DNA of 17,041 bases. Origin: Desulfatirhabdium butyrativorans (GTDB lineage: Bacteria; Desulfobacterota; Desulfobacteria; Desulfobacterales; JAIFKL01). The DNA lies in NCBI GenBank assembly GCA_022736535.1, contig DZCT01000012.1:1-17041 (forward strand). The letters run 5' to 3'. Below the pieces are notes generated by a model, which searched no databases, was not told the DNA's origin, and saw nothing but the letters and a program-made list of their open reading frames with translations. A program made the position numbers and the translations under genes. Below are positions 1 through 6,481 of this stretch, in pieces (position 1 is the first letter of the stretch; each line of letters begins with the position of its first letter).

Positions 1-340
1 GCTCACCCCAACCTACGGAATTTACGGAATTGTCAGCTTGACGGCATTGACGCTCTGCGTGGGAACGAGACCGCAGGGCGAAAAAATCCAACTGCGTAAC
101 TCCTAATGTTATAATAACATAAGTTTGATATAAAAAATAACGAATCGGATCAGCGTGTTTCAAATCCCCCTTAGAAAAAGCGCAATTTATGATGATAGCA
201 GGTAGATATATACAGCAACGCCGATGAAACCGCTATTCTTATACTAGAAAAAAACGGTTAAATCAAGCGGCTATCCGCAAATATTAATTTCACAGCATTG
301 TTGTATAGGACAGAAAATTATTGTCGCTTCCTGATAACTG

Positions 341-370
341 TTGACAGAAATCAGTCAGCCCTGTTATATT
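341..370 (+). promoter_or_regulatory. Candidate sigma-70 type promoter
   Basis: TTGACA at 341-346 and TATATT at 365-370 are separated by 18 bp, close to the housekeeping consensus. The nearest real gene on this strand starts at 920, so a transcript from here would have a leader of about 540 nt running through the inverted repeat at 485-600, or would be a short non-coding RNA. Only the sequence match supports it. Confidence 0.35.
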
Positions 371-459
371 TTTAGAATAGTTTTTTTGCAAAATATACGG
401 TTATTCCGGCAAAGCCTCCGGAACGTAAAATTTTGCGGGTCCGGTCGGTCTGTATCAGT

Positions 460-491
460 CGCAGACTCATACCAACGCAGACTCATACCAA
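460..491. repeat. 16-bp tandem duplication
   Basis: The 16-mer CGCAGACTCATACCAA occurs twice in a row, at 460-475 and 476-491. The second copy runs into the left arm of the inverted-repeat element starting at 485, so the duplication may have arisen at the element boundary. Confidence 0.7.
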
Positions 492-600
492 TTCGCTTTC
501 AAAAACGGTGTTCCCGCAGAACCGCTTTTCAAGCGGTTTAAGCGATTTGAGGCGATTTTCAGCCGGGGCGCTTTACGATTCTTTGAAAGCGAATTGGTAT
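485..600. repeat. Inverted-repeat (MITE-like) element, 116 bp
   Basis: The 19-bp arms at 485-503 and 582-600 are perfect reverse complements (the left arm begins ATACCAATTCGC). Between them is a small hairpin with an 8-bp stem (520-527 with 531-538, loop TTC). There is no open frame of note inside and no obvious target-site duplication. The structure fits a non-autonomous mobile element or a dispersed extragenic palindrome. Only one copy is visible in this window. Confidence 0.6.
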
Positions 601-736
601 CAGAAGATGCTTTAAAAATCATAACGGAAACTGACTGATGAAAAGCAGTTCCGGAATCCGGCAGGAAGACGGGACAGCAGGGCGAGGGCGGTTCACTCCT
701 CATTACAGACTGCTGACCTGTTTACAGTCCTGTCAC

Positions 737-766
737 TTGTCAATGAATTTTGGGCACCGGTATAGA
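737..766 (+). promoter_or_regulatory. Weak candidate promoter for the SH3/AMIN gene
   Basis: TTGTCA at 737-742 and TATAGA at 761-766 are spaced by 18 bp and sit about 150 bp upstream of the start at 920. The second hexamer overlaps the start of a 9-bp tandem repeat, so the match could be chance. Confidence 0.25.
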
Positions 767-789
767 AGAGGTAGAAGAGGTAGAAGAGG
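763..789. repeat. 9-bp tandem repeat, three copies
   Basis: TAGAAGAGG is repeated exactly three times (763-771, 772-780, 781-789) and is followed by TGATGAA. The last unit plus that tail, TAGAAGAGGTGATGAA at 781-796, reappears inverted at 2219-2234 beyond the neighbouring gene. Confidence 0.75.
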
Positions 790-860
790 TGATGAATTCC
801 GCCGCTGTCATTCTGATCGCTGTATAGACGCAAGATTTTGCGTCTCTGCACAGAATGACA
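781..860. repeat. Left mirrored repeat module flanking the SH3/AMIN gene
   Basis: It contains, in order, TAGAAGAGGTGATGAA (781-796), CTGTCATTCTGA (805-816), and a 24-nt block at 827-850. That block includes a hairpin with an 8-bp stem (826-833 with 838-845). The module is itself palindromic at its ends: TGTCATTCTG at 806-815 pairs with CAGAATGACA at 851-860. All three blocks occur in the same order on the opposite strand downstream of the gene (2039-2234). Confidence 0.65.
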
Positions 861-904
861 CCTCAACATCACCCGGTTCTGCACCGTTACCGAATTTTGA
901 ACCT

Positions 905-910
905 AAGGAG
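905..910 (+). promoter_or_regulatory. Ribosome binding site fixing the SH3/AMIN start
   Basis: AAGGAG lies 9 nt before the ATG at 920. The frame remains open upstream to 638, but that part reads through repeats and has no such site. The protein that starts at 920 begins with a membrane-export signal, so 920 is preferred. Confidence 0.65.
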
Positions 911-919
911 AAAGAGCAG

Positions 920-2026
920 ATGAAGAATGAGACTTACTTTGCACCGAAACCTGTCATTTTCACCCGTTTTTCTGTTATGATCCTGATCGTGGTCATCAAT
1001 ATTTTTATGTTTTCATCACAGCCTTCTTACGGGCTTTCACCCGGAAACGAACTTTTCATCAATAAAGCCGAAACAATAAAAGTTGCAGGGAACATCTATG
1101 AAAAACCCACAGCAAACTCTCTTGCCATTGCCAGAGCGCAAAAAGGAGAAAATGTCACCCTCCTTGTTCTTCAGGGAGAATGGTATGTTGTGAAACTGTC
1201 CTCCGACCGTCTGGGCTGGGCGCATCGGAATCTTTTCTCAGACATATCGGCACCGACATCGCCTGAAAAAACAGCGATTGTTTCAGATCAAAAAACAGCC
1301 GCTATGCCTGTGATACCGGATAAAAAAGCAACTGAAATGCCTGCGATACCGGATAAAAAAGCAACTGAGATGCCTGCGATACCGGATAAAAAAGCAACTG
1401 AGATGCCTGCAATTCCGGCGGCAACAGAGAAAAAAGAATCTGATTCCCTGTCTGCTGACAGGCCGGAAAAGAAAATCATGCTGAAAGTTTCAGCGGGTCG
1501 GGTTCGGGAAACCCCGTCTGTTCAGTCAACTGTAAAGTATATTCTGGAAAAAGGAGATACTGTAAGCCTTGTCCGAACAGAACAGGACTGGTATCTTGTC
1601 CGTCGTCAGGACGGCAGCGCAGGCTGGGCGCACAGCAGCCTTTTTTCCGAACCGGTCCCTATGATAAAAAGCATCCGTTTTGACGCTGATGCCGAAGGCA
1701 ATGAAAAGGTTCTTTTTGCGCTCAACGGCTATTATCCTCCCACCACCTTTGTCCTTGAAGAAGAAAAAGAAAGTCCCAAAGTGATCTGCGATTTTTTCGG
1801 CGCACAACTGGGAGCTGAAGCCGGCCGCCGCATTGAAGTAAACGGTAAAACCGTTCAATGTATCCGCATAGGGGTTCATGAAGATATTCCCTCACCCAAA
1901 ATAAGGGTGGTACTCGATCTTATTCCCAGCCGGAATTACGAAGTCGAACAGCAGTTTTTTGAAAAAGAAAATATTTATCTGCTTGTTTTCAAAACACTTT
2001 CAAAAGCATCAGACCGGAGCCGTTAA
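920..2026 (+). CDS. Exported protein with two SH3 domains and an AMIN-like C-terminus
   Basis: This 368-residue protein is probably periplasmic or envelope-associated. Residues 17-38 form a hydrophobic export signal preceded by basic residues. Two bacterial SH3-type domains follow, at about 51-108 and 186-244; each ends with the same pattern (EWYVVKLSSDRLGWAH and DWYLVRRQDGSAGWAH). Between them, residues 127-167 are a low-complexity linker of 11-residue PDKKATEMPAI units. Residues 248-356 resemble an AMIN domain (SIRF, KVLFALNGYYPP, KIRVVLDL, IYLLVF strands), a module found in cell-wall amidases and secretin-associated proteins. SH3 and AMIN domains usually bind peptidoglycan or envelope polymers, so an envelope-anchoring or cell-wall role is inferred; no catalytic domain is present. 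It converges on the kinase gene and is flanked by mirrored repeats, so it stands alone transcriptionally. Confidence 0.85.
   Translation: MKNETYFAPKPVIFTRFSVMILIVVINIFMFSSQPSYGLSPGNELFINKAETIKVAGNIYEKPTANSLAIARAQKGENVTLLVLQGEWYVVKLSSDRLGWAHRNLFSDISAPTSPEKTAIVSDQKTAAMPVIPDKKATEMPAIPDKKATEMPAIPDKKATEMPAIPAATEKKESDSLSADRPEKKIMLKVSAGRVRETPSVQSTVKYILEKGDTVSLVRTEQDWYLVRRQDGSAGWAHSSLFSEPVPMIKSIRFDADAEGNEKVLFALNGYYPPTTFVLEEEKESPKVICDFFGAQLGAEAGRRIEVNGKTVQCIRIGVHEDIPSPKIRVVLDLIPSRNYEVEQQFFEKENIYLLVFKTLSKASDRSR
1304..1418 (+). repeat. 33-bp in-gene tandem repeat
   Basis: Units start at 1304, 1337 and 1370, with a partial unit at 1403. Each full unit is 33 bp and encodes 11 residues (MPAIPDKKATE). The near-identical DNA suggests recent expansion of the linker between the two SH3 domains; copy number may vary among strains. 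Confidence 0.85.
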
Positions 2027-2038
2027 TATAACGTGAGT

Positions 2039-2234
2039 TGCAGAGACGCAAAATCTTGCGTCTCTGCGGAGAAATCCCCCCTGCCCCTCTTTAAAAATTG
2101 GGTAAATGTCATTCTGAGCGTAGCGAAGAATCTCTGTTTCCGAGGCTGAGACCCTTCGCTCCGCTCAGGGTGACAGTACTGGGGCCCTTCGCTGCGGCTC
2201 AGAATGACAGGGACATGGTTCATCACCTCTTCTA
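2039..2234. repeat. Right mirrored repeat module
   Basis: The module opens 13 bp after the SH3/AMIN stop. It starts with a strong hairpin (12-bp stem 2040-2051 with 2056-2067, 4-nt loop) that could also slow transcription, although no T-tract follows. Next is a pyrimidine-rich AAATCCCCCCTGCCCC motif (2072-2087). A 13-bp inverted repeat, 2107-2119 with 2197-2209, then encloses further copies of the CTTCGCT...CTCAGGGTGACA type. TTCATCACCTCTTCTA closes the module at 2219-2234. The 27-nt segment 2107-2133 is repeated exactly, inverted, at 12102-12128. Confidence 0.7.
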
Positions 2235-2262
2235 CACCACTACCAAAATCAGTATCGCGATT

Positions 2263-4767
2263 TCATTTGCCGTCGTCTTTCGGCTGCTCCGGCTCCTGAC
2301 TCCGGCTTTTAAGCTCATTCTTCTGACTCTGACTTTCAGGCTCATGTTCCCGGTTCCGGCTTTTGAGAATTACTTCAGTATCTGTTTTCTCCACATAGTA
2401 CCATTTCAGAGAACGCATCCGGTAAAAAGCAATGATTCTGGATTTTTCATTCTCCTCCACTTCAACCAGTCCCGATTCGTTTCTGAGAATTGCCTGCACC
2501 ACCTGTTCAACCGGAAAAGGTTTCAACTGAAGAGAAGCGTCTCCCGGCTGTTTTTCAGGCTCAGGCTCGGGACGGCTTCGCACAACGATATTCCCTTTAT
2601 CGTCCAAAAGATAGCTTTCAACAACGCCTACCGCCCCTTCCCGGGTGAGATTGTCCTGAATAATGTCGCTGAAGGTGACATCCATTCCCAGCACGCCGTA
2701 AAACTGATTTTTTTTGTCATAAAGAGAAACCGCGCAGGGCAGCACCATACCCAGCCCCTGAATGTCAAGATAAGGATTTCCCCAGTGAACGCCTGATTTG
2801 TATGCGCCGAGTTTGTACCAGGGACGGACCCGGGGATCATATTCCGGCGCATAAGAGCCTTTTCCGGGATAGGAATACATAACGCCGACTTCCAGCCCGA
2901 TGTATGCCCAACTGATCGGAAGACCGTGTACCGTGAGCAGACGGAAGGCTTCTTCATCGCTGATCGGCGCAAAACCGGGGCGGCTGTCCAACAGCGTTTT
3001 CCGAAAATGATGGCGCAGGGGCGCCAGCCGCTGCATCAGCGGCGTAACGTCTTCTTTACGCACATTGGGCGATGTTTTCACCACCGGATAATCAATGCTC
3101 ACGGGCCGCTGATATAAAGCCGCATAAGCAAGATCGGGCGGTGCTTTTGCCGGATTCTGAAATTCCTCAATCCAGTAAAACCGCTCGCTGTTCGGCGGAG
3201 CGTCTTCAATCAGATACATGGCGCTGTTGACCAGACCGATTGCCAAATCTTCCAGCCGGAGAAAATGACTGTCAATCTGATGCGCCTGCGAAGACACTTC
3301 CGCCTGCAATTGGGAAAGCCGGTTTTCCCGAATGGCAGCCGCTTTCATGGCGTTCTGTTTCTGAATGAGGCTTCCGATGGTCAGCGTCGCGGAAATCAGC
3401 AGGACTCCCAGAAACAGAATCAGCGTGAACTGCCGATGCTTGCCGATCCATCGGATGACTTTCCGGGGAAGATTGTCCGGCAGTTCCGAAACTTCATCTC
3501 CTCTCAGATAGCAGCGAATATCATCGCTGAAAGCCGCCACGCTCGGATAACGGTCTCTGGGATCAAATTCTGTCGCTCTCTGAATAATGGCTCTGAGTTC
3601 GGGCTCCACTTTCTGATCCGGAACTAAATGGGAAATTTCGTTGAGAAAGCCCTTTTTTGCCCAGTTCAGTTTCTGTTTGGCGTCTCCGATCCGGGGCGGC
3701 TTCAATGTGACCAATTCATAAAGAATAGCGCCCAGCGAAAAAATATCGCTGGCAGTTCCCACATCGGGGCGGGGCGCCGCCTGTTCGGGAGACATATAAC
3801 TCAGGGTTCCGAGAACGCCTTCAGGCTGAAGCCCGACGATTTCGCTTCCGTCGGATTTGGAAACAGAACCGGTAAAAATTTCAGTATATTGGGTACTCAG
3901 ATCATCCTGATCCTCATCTTTGAGCATTTTGGCAATGCCCCAGTCCATGACATACACTTCGCCGAAGTCGCCGACCATAATATTGGCAGGTTTCAGGTCC
4001 CGATGCACCACCTGCTTGCGATGCGCGTAAGTGATGCCGTCGCAGGCTTTGAGCAGATGTTCGACACGCGCGCGCAGATCAATTTCAGGTTTCAGCACGG
4101 CTTTGGGATTTTCAGCATAAACCGCTCTGGCTTTGTTGATGATTTCATGCAGGGTCTTTCCTTTGATAAGCTTCATAACAAAGGAAACATTTTTTTCACC
4201 TTCTGCCGGCGGCCTGACCGTATAGAGCGGCACAATATTGGGATGATCCAACTGGGCGGTGATCTGCGCTTCCCTGATGAAAAAACTCAGCGCGGCAGGC
4301 GTTACCGCCTCTTTTCTCAGCACTTTGACAGCCACCTTCCGCAGCAGTTGGGTATCTCTGGCAAGCAGCACCTCGCCCATTCCGCCCTTGCCGATAGTTC
4401 CCATTTCCACATAGCGTTCTGAAATGCCGAGAAGATTGTCAAAAACTTCCTGCGCAAAATCAACAATGGTCAGCGTGACTTCACCGCCCGCGGATGAGGA
4501 AGAAGACTCTTCCCGTTCGCGTTTCGGAACTTCCTGACGGACAGGGGGTTTCGGTGCGGGCGCATCCTGCCGGGCGACAGGTTTCCGCGCAGGTTCTTGC
4601 TGAGTCACGGGTTTCCGTGCAGGCTCTTCCTGAATCACAGGCTTTTGAGGCGGATGAACCGTAAAGATATGCTTGCACTTGGAACAGCGAAGCTTGGTAC
4701 CTTCCGGCTTGATAAGATTGTCATTTACATTAAATGCCACCCGGCATTTTTCGCATTTCACAATCAT
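2263..4767 (-). CDS. Transmembrane Ser/Thr protein kinase with zinc ribbon and Cache sensor domain
   Basis: This 834-residue predicted sensor kinase has the following order. An N-terminal zinc ribbon (CEKC at 5-8, CSKC at 28-31; MJ0042 type). A Pro/Gln/Arg-rich linker with repeated EPARKPV units (48-80). A Hanks-type kinase domain, about 119-420, with glycine loop GKGGMGEV at 127-134, catalytic Lys148, Glu166, HRDLKPAN at 255-262, DWG in place of DFG at 275-277, and SPE at 326-328. One membrane helix, about 446-467. Then an extracytoplasmic dCache/PDC-like domain, about 485-790, with the diagnostic YDPRVRPWY at 643-651. The tail is charged (Glu, Gln, Lys, Arg). All core catalytic residues are present, so it should be active. 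In this family ligand binding outside the membrane is expected to control cytoplasmic phosphorylation; ligand and targets are unknown. Only a weak AGGGA-type ribosome site precedes the ATG. No partner phosphatase is adjacent. Confidence 0.93.
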   Translation of the reverse strand: MIVKCEKCRVAFNVNDNLIKPEGTKLRCSKCKHIFTVHPPQKPVIQEEPARKPVTQQEPARKPVARQDAPAPKPPVRQEVPKREREESSSSSAGGEVTLTIVDFAQEVFDNLLGISERYVEMGTIGKGGMGEVLLARDTQLLRKVAVKVLRKEAVTPAALSFFIREAQITAQLDHPNIVPLYTVRPPAEGEKNVSFVMKLIKGKTLHEIINKARAVYAENPKAVLKPEIDLRARVEHLLKACDGITYAHRKQVVHRDLKPANIMVGDFGEVYVMDWGIAKMLKDEDQDDLSTQYTEIFTGSVSKSDGSEIVGLQPEGVLGTLSYMSPEQAAPRPDVGTASDIFSLGAILYELVTLKPPRIGDAKQKLNWAKKGFLNEISHLVPDQKVEPELRAIIQRATEFDPRDRYPSVAAFSDDIRCYLRGDEVSELPDNLPRKVIRWIGKHRQFTLILFLGVLLISATLTIGSLIQKQNAMKAAAIRENRLSQLQAEVSSQAHQIDSHFLRLEDLAIGLVNSAMYLIEDAPPNSERFYWIEEFQNPAKAPPDLAYAALYQRPVSIDYPVVKTSPNVRKEDVTPLMQRLAPLRHHFRKTLLDSRPGFAPISDEEAFRLLTVHGLPISWAYIGLEVGVMYSYPGKGSYAPEYDPRVRPWYKLGAYKSGVHWGNPYLDIQGLGMVLPCAVSLYDKKNQFYGVLGMDVTFSDIIQDNLTREGAVGVVESYLLDDKGNIVVRSRPEPEPEKQPGDASLQLKPFPVEQVVQAILRNESGLVEVEENEKSRIIAFYRMRSLKWYYVEKTDTEVILKSRNREHEPESQSQKNELKSRSQEPEQPKDDGK

Positions 4768-4801
4768 GGTAAAGTTCCCTTCGGACTGAAAAGTGCGGCG
4801 A

Positions 4802-5062
4802 TTTTTTCGCCACGAATGAACACGAATGTTTCACAAATGAAAAGACACGAATTTATTTTTTGATCTCGTTCCCACGCTCCGCGTGGGAATGCAGCCCGGA
4901 CGCTCCGCGTCCCTCCGCGGGACAGACAGCGCATTCCGGGAGCGTCCGCCGGCGGCGACGTTCCCACGCGGAGCGTGGGAACGAGAAAAAAACATTATCA
5001 CGAAATCATATAATAAATTCGCGTTTCTTCGTGAAGTAATTTGTGTTCATTCGTGGTAAAAA
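4802..5062. repeat. Outer inverted-repeat element (CCACGAATGAACAC family), interrupted
   Basis: CCACGAATGAACAC at 4810-4823 is the exact reverse complement of 5043-5056, each bordered on the outside by a run of T or A. A second arm pair, CGAATTTA at 4848-4855 and TAAATTCG at 5014-5021, lies inside. A different 123-bp palindromic element sits between the arms at 4864-4986, so this looks like an older repeat split by a later insertion. It fills the gap between the kinase and fibre-protein genes. Confidence 0.65.
4864..4986. repeat. 123-bp MITE-like element with perfect 25-bp terminal inverted repeats
   Basis: The ends 4864-4888 and 4962-4986 are perfect 25-bp reverse complements. Each arm is itself a hairpin (CCCACGC TCC GCGTGGG). 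The interior is GC-rich, with further small palindromes, and has no meaningful ORF. A degenerate copy occurs at 14405-14521 and a remnant at 49-69. The first two are preceded by the same TTTTTTGA flank, hinting at preference for T-rich targets. Confidence 0.75.
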
Positions 5063-5067
5063 AATTC

Positions 5068-6396
5068 TCAATCTTTCAATCTCTCAGTCTTCAATCTCTC
5101 AATTTCTGCCTGAAGTTCTCTGATCTGCGCCTGCTGTTCTTTGATGGCTTCCACCAGCAGCGGACCTAATTTTTCATAAGAAACCGCTTTGTAGCCGTCG
5201 GTGTCGGTGTTCACCAATTCGGGAACCACCGGCTCTGTTTCCTGTGCTATCAGTCCGATCTGCCTGTTTTCAGGGAAATTTTTTTCAGGATATTCGTCTG
5301 TGTTCCATTCATAATTCACCCCTCTGAGTTTCATAATTTTATCCAGCGCACGGTCAATCGGGGTGATATTTTTTTTCCATCGGAGGTCGGAAGCCTGCCA
5401 TGTGCCGATGGTGTAGGCATTGCCGGACACATAGAGTTTGTAGGTTCCGGGTGTTTTGGTGTTGATGCCGAGACTGCCGCCGACTGCCACAATGTTGTTA
5501 TTAAAATCTCCGTAAATCAGCGGGTTGTCCGAATCTGAATTTTCAATGTAAAGTTTGTCGGAGCCGGTTTCATTCTGTCCCGCGTAGAAGCCGATAAAAA
5601 CATTGCCCGAACCTTCGGTGTTCATGCGTCCGGCATTGTATCCGACAAAGGTGTTGGAATTGCCGACACTGTTCTGGTATCCGGCACTGTGTCCGAGAAA
5701 GGTGTTTTTGGAACCGTCCGTGTTTTTGTATCCGGCATTGTATCCGACAAAGGTGTTCAGAATGCCGAGTCCTTTCAGTGTGTTTCCCAGATTGCTGTAT
5801 CCCGCATAATAGCCCAGAAAGCTGTTTCCGGTACCTGTATTGCTTTCGCCCGCGCCCACGCCGAGACAGATATTGTCCCCGTCGCTGGAAAGCACTGTTT
5901 TTTCGCTGATTTTGTAAACGCCGTTTGCATTGATGTTTCCGTTCACGTCCAATTTATGGTCAGGCGCCGCCAGACCGATGCCCACATTGCCGTCCATGTA
6001 ATAGGCATCGCTGCCGTTCATATCAAAAGCCGGTTCTCCGGGATCGCCTTTCTGTCCCTTCATTGCCATCACATTCCACAGCGTTGTGTCTGCGGGACTG
6101 TCCGATGCGGTTGAAACGTGTCCCAAGATACAGATATAGCTGGTGCCTTCATACAGAACCGCATCATATTTTTCATACATTTCATCTGTTTTCCAGTTTC
6201 CCTTCCATGTAATGACATAAGAAACAGGTATCGAAGATTTGATGTCTGCTGTGATCTGCAAAGCATGTAAAGCCTCTGTCAGACCGATGCTTGAATCGCC
6301 GTCAACATCACCCAGCATCCCTCCCAAGCATACAGCAGGTGCTGTTTCAAGGATCAGTAAAACGAAAAACAGAATAACGGAAACAGTCCTTTTCAT
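5068..6396 (-). CDS. Secreted fibre-like protein with C-terminal S74 (intramolecular chaperone) domain
   Basis: This 442-residue protein is probably exported to the surface as a trimer. A Sec signal peptide covers about 1-23. Residues 30-41 form a dockerin-like calcium loop with ligands at D30, D32, D34, S36, G38 and E41. Residues 63-111 resemble a small aromatic carbohydrate-binding module (Trp64, Trp68, YEGTSYICI, LWNVMA). A short collagen-like KGQKGDPGEP lies at 113-122. Residues 188-279 carry YadA-head-like repeats (NTFVGYNAG, NTFLGHSAG). Residues 335-420 are a peptidase S74 domain with the SDLRWK motif (Ser336, Lys341 as the expected catalytic pair), and 415-440 form a coiled coil. S74 domains assist trimer folding and then cleave themselves off in phage tailspikes; a similar maturation is inferred here. 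The start is fixed by a strong ribosome site; the frame extends upstream to 6465 only through AATTGAG repeats. Confidence 0.88.
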   Translation of the reverse strand: MKRTVSVILFFVLLILETAPAVCLGGMLGDVDGDSSIGLTEALHALQITADIKSSIPVSYVITWKGNWKTDEMYEKYDAVLYEGTSYICILGHVSTASDSPADTTLWNVMAMKGQKGDPGEPAFDMNGSDAYYMDGNVGIGLAAPDHKLDVNGNINANGVYKISEKTVLSSDGDNICLGVGAGESNTGTGNSFLGYYAGYSNLGNTLKGLGILNTFVGYNAGYKNTDGSKNTFLGHSAGYQNSVGNSNTFVGYNAGRMNTEGSGNVFIGFYAGQNETGSDKLYIENSDSDNPLIYGDFNNNIVAVGGSLGINTKTPGTYKLYVSGNAYTIGTWQASDLRWKKNITPIDRALDKIMKLRGVNYEWNTDEYPEKNFPENRQIGLIAQETEPVVPELVNTDTDGYKAVSYEKLGPLLVEAIKEQQAQIRELQAEIERLKTERLKD

Positions 6397-6402
6397 AAAA
6401 TT

Positions 6403-6408
6403 CCTCCT
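6403..6408 (-). promoter_or_regulatory. Ribosome binding site fixing the S74-protein start
   Basis: On the minus strand AGGAGG (6408-6403) lies 6 nt before the ATG at 6396. This decides against the in-frame upstream start at 6465, which lies inside a short tandem repeat. Confidence 0.85.
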
Positions 6409-6413
6409 TTTAA

Positions 6414-6481
6414 AATTGAGAATTGAGAATTGAGAATTTCTGTCCTCTGCCCGCCCACTTCTCACTTCTCAATTCTCAATT
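6414..6481. repeat. Inverted pair of 7-bp tandem repeats
   Basis: AATTGAG is repeated three times in tandem at 6414-6434, and its complement (CTCACTT, CTCAATT, CTCAATT) is repeated at 6461-6481. The two clusters can pair as a hairpin of about 20 bp over a 26-nt loop. The repeat occupies nearly the whole gap between the fibre-protein and U32 genes and overlaps the end of the U32 stop codon. In the minus-strand transcript it could act as a structured boundary; it has no T-tract typical of an intrinsic terminator. Confidence 0.7.

Larger units (their letters stand above)
1..919. other. Gene-free, repeat-containing intergenic region
   Basis: No convincing coding sequence was seen here in any frame. 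The reading frames that stay open are short, lack a usable ribosome site and run through repeats. The stretch holds a remnant of the GTGGGAACGAGA repeat family near 49-69, a promoter-like pair at 341-370, a 16-bp tandem duplication at 460-491, an inverted-repeat element at 485-600, a 9-bp tandem repeat at 763-789 and a nested hairpin at 806-860. Positions 70-340 are AT-rich with nothing recognisable. The beginning of the window shows no clear tail of an upstream gene. Confidence 0.6.

Noticed and set aside
638..919. N-terminal extension of the SH3/AMIN frame
   Set aside because: The added 94 residues read through tandem and palindromic repeats, and the start at 920 has a good ribosome site and begins with an export signal.
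2040..2067. Intrinsic terminator for the SH3/AMIN gene
   Set aside because: The 12-bp hairpin is strong and well placed, but the T-tract is missing and the same hairpin occurs upstream of the gene, so it is described as a repeat.
2098..2796. Plus-strand open frame of 232 codons
   Set aside because: It starts in the CATTCTGAGCG repeat and continues antisense to the kinase C-terminal region; the SERSEES-like start is a typical artefact of translated repeats.
3628..4422. Plus-strand open frame of 264 codons
   Set aside because: It is antisense to the kinase catalytic domain, which carries all canonical motifs; there is no ribosome site and no recognisable protein pattern.
5068..6396. Phage tail-fibre gene of a prophage
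   Set aside because: The S74 domain suggests this, but the Sec signal peptide, the strong dockerin-like loop and the absence of any phage neighbour favour a cellular surface protein.
6318..6396. Lipoprotein signal in the S74 protein
   Set aside because: A Cys follows the hydrophobic stretch (APAVC), but the residues before it do not fit a lipobox, so ordinary signal-peptide cleavage is more likely.
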